Source: Hybos culiciformis
Lineage: Eukaryota; Arthropoda; Insecta; Diptera; Hybotidae
NCBI GenBank assembly: GCA_964007475.1
Contig: OZ023273.1
Coordinates: forward strand, 82,004,598-82,068,597
Direction: 5' to 3'
DNA length: 64,000 bases
Part shown: piece after piece, positions 23,108 through 34,062 of the stretch
How the letters are laid out: every line of letters begins with the position of its first letter
How positions within the stretch are numbered: position 1 is the first letter of the stretch
Program-made: the position numbers and the translations under genes
The notes under the pieces: generated by a model
Databases searched by the model: none
Told to the model about the DNA's origin: nothing
What the model saw: only the letters and a program-made list of their open reading frames with translations

Positions 23108-23920
23108 AAGACATTCCCCTGTGTGTCCCTAGTTCAAAAACTACACAACCTAGCTTCTAAAAGTGAAGTAAAAACAATATATTTTGGATACCTGGGATTG
23201 AAATTATTAATTACTGTCATATAAACCTAAAAATTGATGAAATACCATCATTTGTTTTTTTCCTTAGATAACATTTAAAGTTGTCCCTTGGTTTTTTGTC
23301 ATTTCCCTGTCGTAAAGAAAAACTTATTATATTATATATCTGGCAACACTTATATTAGCTAGTATTACCACCTGATGATCACTTGTGTTATCAAAGACCC
23401 CATCTTGAATTGTTTTGTTTTCAGAAACAACCATGGACCTGTAAGATTTGTGATTTCCTCTTGTATATTGGTAAGTATTTTAATTGACTGTAATTACCCT
23501 GTGTCTCTTATTGGCCTTAATATTGTAACAAATCATAAACTCAAGATTAAATATTTCGTTTCCACGGTAACTTTAAAATTAGATCATTTTGGTAAGTATG
23601 TGGTTTTGGTAGTAGTAGTCAAGGAAACCTTACCTTTTGTCATACCCCTGTCGGTCATTCCCTTGTCATTTCCTTGGCAGGGGAATGACATGCTATGACA
23701 GGGGAAAGACATGCTATGGCGGATGAATGACAGAAATCATTGAGTTTCACAATCTGTGAATATTTAACAGGGCTGCCAGATTGAGGATTTTTTTTTTTAT
23801 TCGAGAAAATTTTTCAATTTCCGGGGGCAAAAAAAAGTTAAAGAAACGTTTGGAGAATATGTGTCATTCCCCTGTCTCTTCTTGTCATTCCCCTTTCTCC
23901 TATTGTCATTCCCCTGTCCA
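23108..23920. repeat. Cluster of gtcattcccctgtc motifs in both orientations
   Basis: About ten variants occur: acattcccctgtg (23,111), gtcatttccctgtc (23,298), gtcatacccctgtc, gtcattcccttgtc and gtcatttccttggc, then the inverted forms gcaggggaatgac and gacaggggaaagac (23,638-23,710), and three plus-oriented copies at 23,862-23,919. Clusters at both ends and an inverted junction in the middle suggest transposase-binding arrays of a foldback-like element. An open frame at 23,375-23,698 is explained by these motifs. Confidence 0.55.
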
Positions 23921-24318
23921 ACCTAAATTTTAAATTAATTTTTTGTTGAAACCGGTTTTGCTGATTGTATTTTATTGCTTAGAAATACTGTATTTTTTTT
24001 ACTTAGAAATACTGTATTTTTGAAAAAATATTTTGAAATTGTGCAGTTTAGAGAAAATTACCTAGGTATATTTTGGCATTGATAGTATAGATATCGATCA
24101 AATATGAAATTTATCATTATAGGTTTTCCCGGCTCAAAAAATGCAAAAAAAAATGTTTTCGAAATAGATAGCTCCGTTGAAATAAAGATTAAAATTTTAG
24201 GAAGGGAGCTACAGTTAGGGTTTTCCCGGCTCAAAATATGCAGAAAAAAATTTCCAAAATAGGTAGCTCCGGTGAAATAAAGATTACCAAACCAAACATT
24301 TTGGATAGGAATTCATAA

Positions 24319-24600
24319 TTATCGTACTTTGCTGCTGCCTGGCACTTTCAGACTTTTTTAATTTCAAATATATGTATATATAGGGCCCAATATTACAAAC
24401 AAAAAAACACGAAGCAGTCATAGAACTGCCTACAGAAGTTTATACTTAAAGATTTAAAATATGCAATAACAGTGGCTACAAATGATGGGCTGCTGAGTAC
24501 AAAATGTAAATTAAAATATTTTTCCCTCTACCAAAAAAACGCACAACGCGGCTAAAGAAGTATAAACTTCAAAATAATTTTCGTATATTTTGCTCCAGCA
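24319..24600 (-). repeat. Dispersed SINE-like unit bordering satellite block 1 (left)
   Basis: The segment attttttaatttcaaatata and then tatatagggcccaatatta (about 24,351-24,395) is the reverse complement of the right border near 26,425-26,472. The segment near 24,530-24,575 (ctctaccaaaa...gctaaagaagtataaacttc) repeats at 26,655, 28,970 and, inverted, 13,490. Confidence 0.6.
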
Positions 24601-26420
24601 CGACCTAACCGTAGCTCCCCATCCAAAATTTTTTTTTCAGGTAATCTTAATTTCACCGGAGCTACCTATTAAAAAAAATTTTTTTTCGTATATTTTGCTC
24701 CGGCACGACCTAACTGTAGCTCCCTAACCAAAAATTTTTTTTCAGGTAATATTAATTTCACCGGAGCTACCTATTTTGAAAAAATAATTTTTCGTATATT
24801 TTACTCCGGCACGACCTAACCGTAGCTCCCCATACAAAAAATTTTTTTCAGGTAATATTAATTTCACCGGAGCTACCTATTTTGAAAAAAAAAAAAAATT
24901 TCGTATATTTTGGAGCTACCTATTTTGAAAAAAAAAATTTTTTTAGAAAAATTTGCTCCAGCACAACCTAACCCCACCCAAAAATTTTTTTTCAGTTAAT
25001 ATTCATTTCACCGGAGCTACCTATTTAAAAAAAAATTTTTTCGTATATTTTGCTCCTGCACGACCTAACCGTAGCTCCCCACCCAAAATTTTTTTTTCAG
25101 TTAATATTAATTTCACCGGGACTACCTATTAAAAAAAAAATTTGTTTTCGTTTATTTTGCTCCCAAAATTTTTCGGCTGGTAATCTTAATTTCACTGGAG
25201 CTACTTATTTAAAAAAAAAAAATTTTCGTATATTTTGCTCCGGCACGACTTAACCGTAGCTCCCCACCCAAAAATTTTTTTTCAAATAATATTAATTTCA
25301 CCGGAGCTAGCTATTTAAAAAAAAAAAAAATTTCGTATATTTTGCTCCGGCACGACCAAACCCAAAAATTTTTTTTCAGTTATATTAATTTCACCGGAGC
25401 TACCTATTTTGAAAAAAAAAATGATTCGTATATTTTGCTCCGGCACGACCTAACCGTAGCTCCCCACCCAAAACATTTTTTTCATTTAATATTAATTTCA
25501 CCGGAGCTATGTACCTATTTTGAAAAAAACAAAAATTTCGTATATTTTGCTCCGGCACGACCTAACCGTAGCTCCCCACCCAAACATTTTTTTTCGGTTA
25601 ATATTAATTTCACCGGAGCTACCTATTTAAAAAAAAATTTCGTGTATTTTGCTCCGGCACGACCTAACCGTAGCTCCCCACCCAAAAAATTGTTTTCAGT
25701 TAATATTAATTTCACCGGAAAAAACAAAATTTTCGTATATTTTGCTCCGGCACGACCTAACCGTAGCTCCCCACCCAAAAATTTTTTTTCAAATAATATT
25801 AATTTCACCGGAGCTACCTATTTAAAAAAAAAAAAATTTTCGTATATTTTTCTCCGGCACGACCTAACCGTAGCTCCCCACCCAAAAATTTTTTTTCAGT
25901 TAATATTAATTTCACCGGAGCTACCTATTTTGAAAAAAAAAAAATTTTCGTGTATTTTGCTCCGGCACGACCTAACCGTAGCTCCCCACCCAAAAATTTT
26001 TTTTCAGTTAATAGTAATTTCACCGGAGCTACCAATTAAAAAAAAAAAAATTTTCGTTTATTTTGCTCCGGCACGACCTAACCGTAGCTCCCCACCCAAA
26101 ATTTTTCGGCTGGTAATCTTAATTTCACCGGAGCTCCCTATTTAACAAAAAAAAAAAATTTTTCGTATATTTTGCTCCGGCACGACCTAACCGTAGCTCC
26201 CCAGCCAAAATTTTTTTTCATGTAATATTAATTTCACCGGAGCTTCCTATTTTGAAAAAAAAAAAAAAAAAATTTCGTATATTTTGCTCCGGCACGACCT
26301 AACCGTAGCTCCCCACCCAAAATTTTTTTTTCAGATAATCTTAATTTCACCGGAGCTACCTATTTAAAAAAAAAAAAAATTCGTATATTTTGCTCCGGCA
26401 CGACCTAACCGTAGCTTTTT
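24585..26420. repeat. Satellite block 1, unit about 105 bp, about 18 copies
   Basis: The unit is tttcgtatattttgctccgg, cacgacctaaccgtagctcc, ccacccaaaa-poly(T), cagttaatattaatttcacc, ggagctacctattt-poly(A). Copies are spaced about 93-112 bp. Diverged inverted units precede it at about 24,120-24,300. The 267-codon frame at 25,342-26,145 is only this repeat read through and should not be taken as a protein. Confidence 0.92.
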
Positions 26421-26705
26421 TTGCTTGTAATATTGGGCCCTATATATACATATATTTGAAATTAAAAAATCTTGTCATTGGGAATCGAACCAGGCACCTT
26501 CAGACTTACAGTCTGATGTTGCAGCCACTAAGCCATACTGTCCATATGATTTTGGGTTTCTTACATATAATAAAAAAATAAGTATTCTTATTCTTATTTT
26601 TCTGAGAAAAATGATGACGATTCTGAGAAAAATTCTACATGAAAATGGATTTTTACCCTCTACCAAAATTCATCAAACGCCGCTAAAGAAGTATTAACTT
26701 CAAAA
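26421..26705 (-). repeat. tRNA-derived SINE-like unit between the two satellite blocks
   Basis: On the minus strand tggcttagtggc (26,524-26,535, A-box), tcaga-ctgtaag-tctga (26,500-26,516, anticodon-arm-like, loop reading GTA as in tRNA-Tyr) and ggttcgattcc (26,481-26,491, B-box) form a tRNA-like head. The T-stem does not pair, so it is SINE-like rather than a tRNA gene. The distal part (agaaaaatgatgacgattct, ctctaccaaaattcatcaaa) is shared with 28.9 kb. Confidence 0.6.
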
Positions 26706-28850
26706 ATAAAATACCCAAAATTTTAAGCCAACTAACCTTTATTTCATCGAAAATAATTTTTTTGATAAAAAAAAAATGTTGGTCTTTTTTGAGTAGGAGA
26801 CCCCCTCGCCTCCTGTTCCGATCCAAAATTTTCATGCCGGTCACGTTCATTTAACGACAGGTAACTTTTACAATTAAAAAAATAAAAAAAAAATTTTTTT
26901 TGGGCCGGGTAGACCCTACTCCTTCTACTACTACTTAAAATTTTAAGCCAACTAACCTTTATTTCATCGAAAATAATTTATTTGATAAAAAAAATTTTGG
27001 TCTTTTTTGGGTAGGAGACCCCTCGCCTCCTGCTCCGATCCAAAATTTTCATGCCGGCCACGTTCATTTAACGACAGGTAACTTTTACAATTAAAAACAA
27101 AAAAAAAATTTTTTTTTGGGCCGGGTGGACCCTACTCCTTCTTTATAATAATAATAATTCATTTTATTTCAATTAATATGGGTATAATATGTACATGGAA
27201 ATTCATTAATTAAAATAATTTTAAAACTAATAATAATAATAATAATATTTAAGTACAAAATAACCAATTAATAACTATATCTAAGAAATTTTAATTCAAA
27301 TGAAACAAAAGTTTAACCTTATTACATGGTAAAAAAAAAACCGTCTGTAATAAAAAGTTATCACGCTGTGTAAATTATCTTCCAGCTCACACCTTTTATT
27401 TTTTTTTTTATTTTTTTTATTTTTTTTTTAAACATAATTTTAATTTACTCTTATCAACATAATTTTTCTATTCTTTTTCTTTAATTCCTTCCTTTCTTCC
27501 TCTTTGATATCCATTTCTTTATTTAAATATATACATGTGCATACACACATATATATGATATTTACTATTTTCTTTCCCTTATATCCTTTTATCCTTTCTT
27601 TATACTTTTCGCTTCCTAACTTACTTCCTTTTCTTCATGTGCTTAAAAACATGCTGCAATCAAACTTCAAAAAAGAAGAAAAATAAAAAACTAAATAAAA
27701 ACGAATTAATCATACCGACTTAATCATTACGAATCTTCCTGAAAATCTCTCCGGAAAAGCAAAGCATTCCTGCTGTAGCCAACTAGGACCAACCAATTTT
27801 CACCATTAAGAATAGTTTTTACTTCCGCAAGACTTAAAAATTCCTTACCAAAATACAATAATCTCCACTCCCTTAATATCGGACAAATTGCTAAGAAATG
27901 AAATGTGTCCTCTCTGACTTGAAGGTTGCACAGATTACAGAGTTCATTAGTCGTGGGGAAATGCGGCCTATAATTTATGTTTAGTAGTTCTCCTCTCGTT
28001 TTAAAAATGGTACTGATTTCATGGGAGGTGTACCTGTCGTTAAAATAATTTCGTTCGCAGAGATTATGTTCTAATTGCGAGTATAAGGATCTTGATGTCG
28101 AGGCTCCTTCTTCTAGTACCCAAAATTTTAAGCCAACTAACCTTTATTTCATCGAAAATAATTTATTTGATAAAAAAAATTTTGGTCTTTTTTGGGTAGG
28201 AGACCCACTCGCCTCCTGCTCCGATCCAAAATTTTCATGCCGGACACGTTCATTTAACGACAGGTAAATTTTACAATTAAAAAAATAAAATAAAATTTTT
28301 TTTTGGGCCGGGTCGACCCTACTCCTCCTTCTACTACCCAAAATTTTAAGCCAACTAACCTTTATTTCATCGAAAATAATTTTTTTGATAAAAAAAAAAT
28401 GTTGGTCTTTTTTGGGTAGGAGACCCCCTCGCCTCCTGCTCCGATCCAAAATTTTCATGCCGGCCTCGTTCATTTAACGAAAGGTAACTTTTACAATTAA
28501 AAACAAAAAAAAATTTTTTTTTGGGCCGGGTCGACCCTACTCCTCCTTCTACTACCCAAAATTTTAAGCCAACTAACCTTTATTTCATCGAAAATAATTT
28601 TTTTGTTAAAAAAAAATTTTTGGTCTTTTTTGGGTAGGAAACCCCCTTGCCTCCTGCTCCGATCCAAAATTTTCATGCCGGCCACGTTCATTTAACGACA
28701 GGTAACTTTTACAATTAAAAACAAAAAAAAAAAATTTTTTTTGGGCCGGGTGGACCCTACTCCTTCTACTATTACCCAAAATTTTAAGCCAACTAACCTT
28801 TATTTCATCGAAAATATTTTTTTTGATAAAAAAATAAGTCTGAAGGTGCC
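26706..28850. repeat. Satellite block 2, unit about 217-224 bp, split by a LINE
   Basis: The unit is cccaaaattttaagccaact, aacctttatttcatcgaaaa, ttggtcttttttgggtagga, gacccc-tcgcctcctgctcc, gatccaaaattttcatgccgg, cacgttcatttaacgacagg, then ttttgggccgggt-gaccctactccttctacta. Copies start near 26,711, 26,935, 28,119, 28,336, 28,553 and 28,774. Minus-strand frames here are repeat translations. Confidence 0.9.
27141..28118 (-). pseudogene. 5'-truncated LINE 3' end inserted in satellite block 2
   Basis: The minus frame (about 27,737-28,117) ends a LINE ORF2: LCNLCNLQVREDTFHFLAICP is a C-x2-C...H...C zinc-knuckle of the kind at the C-terminus of I/R1/LOA-type LINE proteins, followed by REWRLLYFGKEFLSL and a stop near 27,737. 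About 590 bp of AT-rich 3' UTR ends in a (taa)n tail at 27,144-27,160. Ctccttct borders both sides and may be the target duplication. RT and endonuclease are absent. Confidence 0.75.
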
Positions 28851-29165
28851 AGGTTCGAACCCAATTATGATTTGTTTTTTTTTTAATATTTGAAAAATGA
28901 TGACGGACGATTCTCAGAAAAATGATGACGATTCTCAGAAAAATTCTATATGAAAATGGATTTTTACCCTCTACCAAATTTCTTCCAACGCCGCTAAAGA
29001 AGTATAAACTTCAAAAAATTACATATTTTACCAATAAAAAAATTTTTGTTTCTTAAACCTATTATTACTTATGTTAAAAAAAATTAAAAGATTGAAAAAA
29101 AAAATTTATTCTTTCTGATGTTCTAGCCACTAAGCCATATAGTCCATATGATTTTGGTTTTCTAA
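28826..29165. repeat. Rearranged SINE-like fragments right of satellite block 2
   Basis: gtctgaaggtgccaggttcga (about 28,828-28,850, plus) and ctagccactaagccatatag (about 29,122-29,142, minus-oriented A-box) are two pieces of the same tRNA-like unit. Between them lies the shared tail (ctctaccaaatttcttccaa, gctaaagaagtataaacttc). Confidence 0.55.
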
Positions 29166-29186
29166 AATATAATAAAAAAAATTCCC

Positions 29187-30955
29187 ATCAATGCTTATTT
29201 GTCGTAACTGACTTTTTTGAGATATTATTGGCTCATATATACTAAAAATTTTAAATCTTTTTTTTGCACGTATCCAGATGACGATACCTACCTCCAATCC
29301 GGAGATATTCAGTATCGACTTTATCGCAAACGCAAAATTTGGGAAAAAAATCGTGCTTATTTGTCTTACCTGATAAACTAATATTTTTTTATATCAGAAA
29401 TTTTAGTTTTTTATTAAATTACACTTCAGACACTTTTAATTCCTGTTTCTCGTATTAAATACTTGATTTGATTTTTTTCTTCTATTTGAAAACTAATTTC
29501 TTATTTGTCGTATGTTTAAAAAAAATATAAAATTAGGCGTATCTTGTCATTAACAATTGGCTGCTTATTTGTCGTTCACAGTACTGTAGTGTTTCATATA
29601 AGGCAAGTTTGTTAAGTCTTATTTGATTTCTGATTTGTCGTACTCTATACAGATTTTTAATAACTTAGACAACTTGTAGGTCTTGATTTCTAAGGGAGAC
29701 GTAGTTGCAATCTATACATTTGCAATGCAAAAAATAAACAAAACTTCAAAATGAAGTAAGTAAATAAAATTTACTTAACACGGAAGTGTGTAAATAAAAT
29801 TGACTTAAGTAAATAATTACATGTGTATTGACGCATGTAATATACCATTTACTGACCTAAATTCTACGGTAGTAAATATAACTTACAATTCACAATTTAC
29901 TATCAAAATGTAAGAGGACTTAGAACAAAAACTTCTAAAATTTTTCTTAACTCAGCCATTCTAAATTTTGATATTTACCTTTTGACAGAGACTTGGTTGT
30001 CCTATAGTATCAACAACCTTGAGTTGTTTGATCAAGAATTTATCGTTTCTAAAAGGAATAAATATAACGATGACTCTTTACCACCCAATACAATTCCAAA
30101 AGGTGTATTAATCGTTATAAGAAACACTTTTAATGTATCGCAAATTTCTATCCCTAACACAGAACACTTGGAAACTATTTGTGTGAAGGTTGAATTATTA
30201 GATAAAAATATCTATATAATGTTCTGCCACATTCCACCTAACACAAATAGTGGTATTTATGACAATGCCCTTAAGGCAATAGATTTCATTTCCAACATCC
30301 TTGAACCCTTAGATGAATTTATCATTACAGTATTGATTGGAAACACAATAACGGTGAATTCTTTCTGATCCCCGTAAATCCTTCAGGTGAATCTATTTGT
30401 TCTTTTCTTGACGCGCTTAGCGTTAACGGACTTCAACAAATATCTGCTGTAAGAAATTCTCTCTCAAGACAACTTGACTTAGCTTTCACCACAGATTGGG
30501 ACAATTTTGCATGCACTGAGTGTGTGAATAGTCTTGTTAACGTTAATCAGTACCATCCGCCTCTATCTTTTTCATATTGTTACAGAGCCCCTACAATTCC
30601 CTTAAAAGCAAAAACTTGATTTTAGGTGCCGTATTTATTACACTTTGTATAGAAATTAGATAAAAACCTCTTTGTTTCTTAAATGTCGTAACTGCACTTT
30701 TTTGTCAGATACGACAACGATCGAAACGTTTTAGTGCAGATACGACAATTTACAAAAATTCGAAGCTTAATAACTCAAAAACTATTAACGTTGAAAGAAA
30801 GTGCTTTCACGAGAAAAAAGTTATCCCGTCGTAGAAACGAATGTTGTTTTCAAATTGTTGATAGAACTAACAGATCGGCTATAATCAGCTTTTGAACTTT
30901 AAACTCGATTATCTCAAAACTAAGTTTATGTTAGTTTCGACAAATAAGCATTGAT
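29187..30955. mobile_element. Unclassified element with TTATTTGTCG termini, 1.77 kb
   Basis: ATCAATGCTTATTTGTCG begins at 29,187 and its exact reverse complement ends at 30,955. Variants of (c)ttatttgtcgta recur inside the left third (about 29,343, 29,498, 29,571, 29,631) and, as acgacaa or aaatgtcgta, in the right third (30,680-30,750). The centre contains a LINE endonuclease relic. No target duplication is certain and no transposase is seen. Confidence 0.6.
29895..30619 (+). pseudogene. LINE apurinic-type endonuclease domain fragment
   Basis: The frame from 29,895 starts IYYQNVRGLRTKTSKI and continues with YLLTETWLS (motif with the metal-binding Glu of the endonuclease/exonuclease/phosphatase fold). 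A small indel near 30,335 destroys the usual GDFN motif and moves the frame, which continues with ICSFLDALSVNGLQQIS and RNSLSRQLDLAF to TGA 30,617-30,619. No RT follows. The fragment lies inside the TTATTTGTCG element, either captured by it or inserted in it. Confidence 0.75.
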
Positions 30956-31443
30956 CGGACGAGATATTTCATTTAGAGAATAATACATGGCGCTGCGAGA
31001 AAATTAATTAAAAAAAAAAAAAAATGTATCAAATTTTATTTGGGAGGTATCAAATTTGAACAATTGAAAATTGTATGGGAATTACAAAAGAAACAATTAA
31101 AATCATTAAAAAAGCTGGACCTGGACGCTCCCCAAAAAAAATTATGAAAACTTATAGCATGGATTTTTTAAGAAAAGGTGAACCTTTGAACTTAGATGGT
31201 GATGTAGCAGAATATTGGAGAGCATTTAAGCTCAATTTTGAAATTTTTTGTGTGACTGCTGAGTTGGGCTGAAAAACGGATAATGTTTAAGCAGCAATTT
31301 TATTAAATGCAATTGGTGGCAATTGGTGGCAATTGGTGGAAATTTGTGGAGAAGCTATAGAGTTCTTCCAAACTTTTGATCTTACGGAAGATGGCCGTAA
31401 GAAATATAAACTCGTAATGGCCGCATTTGAGGATTTTTTTAAG

Positions 31444-32281
31444 TAGGGTTGCCAGACGTCCCGGTTTTTCAGGATTGTTCCGGTTTTTCGGGATTGTCCC
31501 GGTTTTCATGTCATTTCGTGTCGTCCCGAAAAAGGTTCTCGGGACGCTCAATTGTCCCGGTTTAACATTTTTGACAAAAAAAATTAATAAATTTATAAAA
31601 AATGTGCCACTTTGTTCAGGTTATGTTACGCTTTCTTTCTATTTTTCTAATTCTCGATCCAGCCTACATTACATCAATCCAGCATATAAAAATATTGCAG
31701 GGTTGTAATTATAATGACAGTTTATTTGTTTATTTATAAATTTTTGTTTATGTTTATTTAGCTGCAAGAGTTGGCTGGGTTTTGGCTGGTACCAATTTTT
31801 GTTAGTTAGCATCTTTTGTTTATAAAATTTGGTTTACTAATTTCATTTTATATATTACTAGATTTATTTTATACCTTCAAGTTCAAGCATGCCAAAGTGC
31901 CAATTTCTAGAAAAATGTACTAAGAATTTCCTTTTATAAAAAAAGACAAAATTGATATGGAAGCGTATTATAAACATTGCAATTCAGGTTTTAGTATAAT
32001 TAAGTCATGGTTTATCCGACAATAAAAATCACGTGCAAAGTCAGAAACACAAATCTGCAGTTGCTTCGGCAAGTAAATGAAATGAATGTTTATATTTTTT
32101 GTTCCTAATTTGTTTTATTAATTTTAAGATATTATTTAATTACGTACTTGATCTTGTTGAAGTATTAATGGTCCTTTTTTTATATTTATATTAAATAAAA
32201 TATTTTTTTAATAAATTTTATTGATTTTGTAAGAAATTTCTTTTTGTCCCGGTTTGTAGTGGGGCAAATCTGGTAATCCTA
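31444..32281 (+). mobile_element. hAT-like element with zinc-finger relic, 838 bp (copy A)
   Basis: The termini are TAGGGTTGCCAGACGTCCCG and TAGGATTACCAGATTTGCCC (reverse strand). The flanking ttttaag (31,437-31,443, 32,282-32,288) is a 7- or imperfect 8-bp duplication. Inside at about 31,890-32,080 is a broken frame with KHCNSGF...SHGLSDNKNHVQSQKHKSAV, resembling the N-terminal CxxC...HxxxxH finger of some hAT transposases. Repeated gtcccggttt motifs are subterminal. A shorter inverted copy lies at 33,241-33,770. Confidence 0.75.
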
Positions 32282-32640
32282 TTTTAAGCCTAAAAAGAAT
32301 GAGGTTTACGCCAGTTTTGTTTTTAACAATCGTATACAAAATCCTCAAGAACCTTTTGACAACTGGTTATGGAATTAAAAAAATTAATTAAGCCCTGCGG
32401 TTTTGCCACCAAAAAAAAAAGAATGTTGCGTGACAGGTAGGGTCTGCAATACGGGAGACAAAAATCAGTACCGGTTTTCGGTATTGTATTTAAATAAATA
32501 CCGGTATACCGGTATTATACCGGTACTGGTGATTTGTTTAAAAATTTTAAAGAAATTGTATAAATTGATAATTTTTTTAATTAATACAAAAACAATAAAA
32601 CTTGTGACAAAAAAATAAAAATACAACATTAATAAAAAAA

Positions 32641-32964
32641 TCAATTTAGCTTGGAAAGGAAATAACTTCTTAAAAAGCAAAGTGTGTCCAGGGAAGCATC
32701 ACTTAGAGATGACCTGATTTTGGAACAAATTTTTCCGGATGAGGAAAACACTCTTTTAGCCTCTACGCTGGTTGCCGGAATAGTATTTAAATATTCATAT
32801 GCTTTTTGTAAATTCATTCCTCTAAATCCTCCTTCTTCGAAAATAGCAATTTCTTTTTTAATAGTGTTGACCAAATTACCTGATTTTTTTGTAATAATTT
32901 TATGGTCTATTTCTTTTTCTTTATTAATTGCAAAATTTAACCTTTCTTGCATTGAATAGTTCAT
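32641..32964 (-). pseudogene. hAT transposase dimerisation domain
   Basis: The 107-codon frame contains NLQKAYEYLNTIPATSVEAK followed by RVFSSSGKICSKIRSSLSDA and SLDTLCFLRSYF. This is the classic C-terminal hAT dimerisation region (Y..L..IPATS..SER.FS.....R..L.......L.FL). Here the usual Ser-Glu-Arg before VFS reads EAKR. The rest of the transposase (BED finger, catalytic core) is missing, so the host element is a deletion derivative. Confidence 0.85.
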
Positions 32965-33240
32965 TTCTAATAAGCGTTTAACTAGAGTTGATATTAAATT
33001 AACAACGTCTGTTTTGGATAACTGTTCGAAGGATAATCCATTATCTTGATGTTTTGATTTTGTTTGTGAAGATATTGAAGCAGACTAGATAATTTGGTTC
33101 TCCTTTCGTTTCTAAAGTTGACATGATTTTTATAAGATTTATAAGATATAAGAAATAAGGTAAAGTAATATGTATGATTTAAATAAATTTCAAATGTATG
33201 ATATTTTAAATACTGAAATACCGGTATTTATATGTCAATA

Positions 33241-33770
33241 TAGGGTTACCAGATTTTCCCCACTACAAACCGGGACAAAAAGATTTTTTTTACAAAATTA
33301 ATAAAATTTATTAAAAAAATATTTTATTTGATATAAATATAAAAAAAAGGACCGTAATAATGGTAACAAGGTCAAGTACGTAATTAAATAATATCTTAAA
33401 ATTAATAACTCAAATTAGGAACAAAAAATATAAATATTCATTTCATTTACTTGCCGAAGCAACTGCAGATTTGTGTTTCTGACAAGTCTTGCAGCTAAAT
33501 AAACAAAAACAAAAATGTATAAATAAACAAATACTACCCTGCAATATCTTTATAGGCTGGATTGATGTAATGTAGGATCGAGAATTAGAAAAATGAAAGC
33601 AAAGCGTAACATAACCTGAACAAAGTGGCACATTTTTAATAAATTTATTATTTTTTGGTCAAAAATGTTAAACCGGGACAATTGAGCGTCCCGAGAACCT
33701 TTTTCGGGACGTCACGAAACGACATGAAAACCGGGACAATCCCGGAAAACCGGGACTTCTGGCAACCCTA
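33241..33770 (-). mobile_element. hAT-like element copy B, about 530 bp, nested and inverted
   Basis: Reverse complement of the copy A sequence, with terminal TAGGGTTACCAGATTTTCCC and, at the other end, ggacttctggcaaccc. It retains the same zinc-finger tail (read on the minus strand at about 33,440-33,490) but carries an internal deletion relative to copy A. It sits inside the hAT element 32,438-33,845. Its 8-bp flanks no longer match. Confidence 0.75.
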
Positions 33771-34062
33771 CATAATACCGGTATTTCGGTTTTAAAAAAT
33801 ATCCTCAGAATACCGGTATTCGGTATACCGATATTGCAGGCCCTAGTGACAGGTTAGTCATTGGTATTTAAGACAAATCACTTCAGAAGAATATGCTTGA
33901 AAAATAAAATTTAAATGTAGAGAAAGCGATTGAATTAGCACGATGTTGGGAAGTTTCCAAGACGCAAACAGAAAATTTGCAAAAGCAACAAAAAAGTTCT
34001 CACTTATTTAGTGTTAATATGGTAACAAAAAACAATTTAATAATAATAAAAATAAAAATTCT

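Larger units (their letters stand above)
32438..33845 (-). mobile_element. hAT element with transposase C-terminus, 1,408 bp
   Basis: The ends are TAGGGTCTGCAATACGGGAG and TAGGGCCTGCAATATCGGTA (reverse strand). Flanked by a perfect 8-bp duplication GTGACAGG (32,430-32,437, 33,846-33,853). Accggtat motifs are dense near both ends. It contains a transposase C-terminal relic (32,641-32,964) and is itself interrupted by the element at 33,241-33,770. Confidence 0.9.
31159..34062 (+). pseudogene. Retrotransposon gag split by two hAT-type insertions
   Basis: Three pieces belong to one Gag. Piece 1 (31,159-31,443): MDFLRKGEPLNLDGDVAEYW, then after two stops AAILLNAIG, FFQTFDLTEDGRKKYKLVMAAFEDFF. Piece 2 (32,282-32,437): PKKNEVYASFVFNNRIQNPQ followed by EPFDNWL. 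Piece 3 (33,846-about 34,062): DRLVIGI-DKSLQKNMLEK and EKAIELARCWEVSKTQ. This matches the order of Ty3/gypsy-type Gag capsids in insects. The two gaps coincide exactly with elements carrying target duplications, and the second cuts the usual MLRDRLVIGI motif. Several stops show that decay is advanced. No downstream Pol is visible. Confidence 0.75.

Noticed and set aside
25342..26145. 267-codon open frame
   Set aside because: It consists of about seven read-through copies of the 105-bp satellite unit; no start context or domain.
26475..26540. A tRNA-Tyr gene on the minus strand
   Set aside because: A-box, B-box and anticodon arm are present but the T-stem and acceptor stem do not pair, and the unit is a dispersed repeat; a SINE head fits better.
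27504..27686. 60-codon plus-strand frame rich in Phe/Leu
   Set aside because: It lies in the antisense of the LINE 3' UTR and is pyrimidine-rich by composition.
28144..28977. Minus-strand frames of 64-128 codons
   Set aside because: Translations of the 217-224-bp satellite unit and SINE-like flank; the same peptide recurs in each unit.
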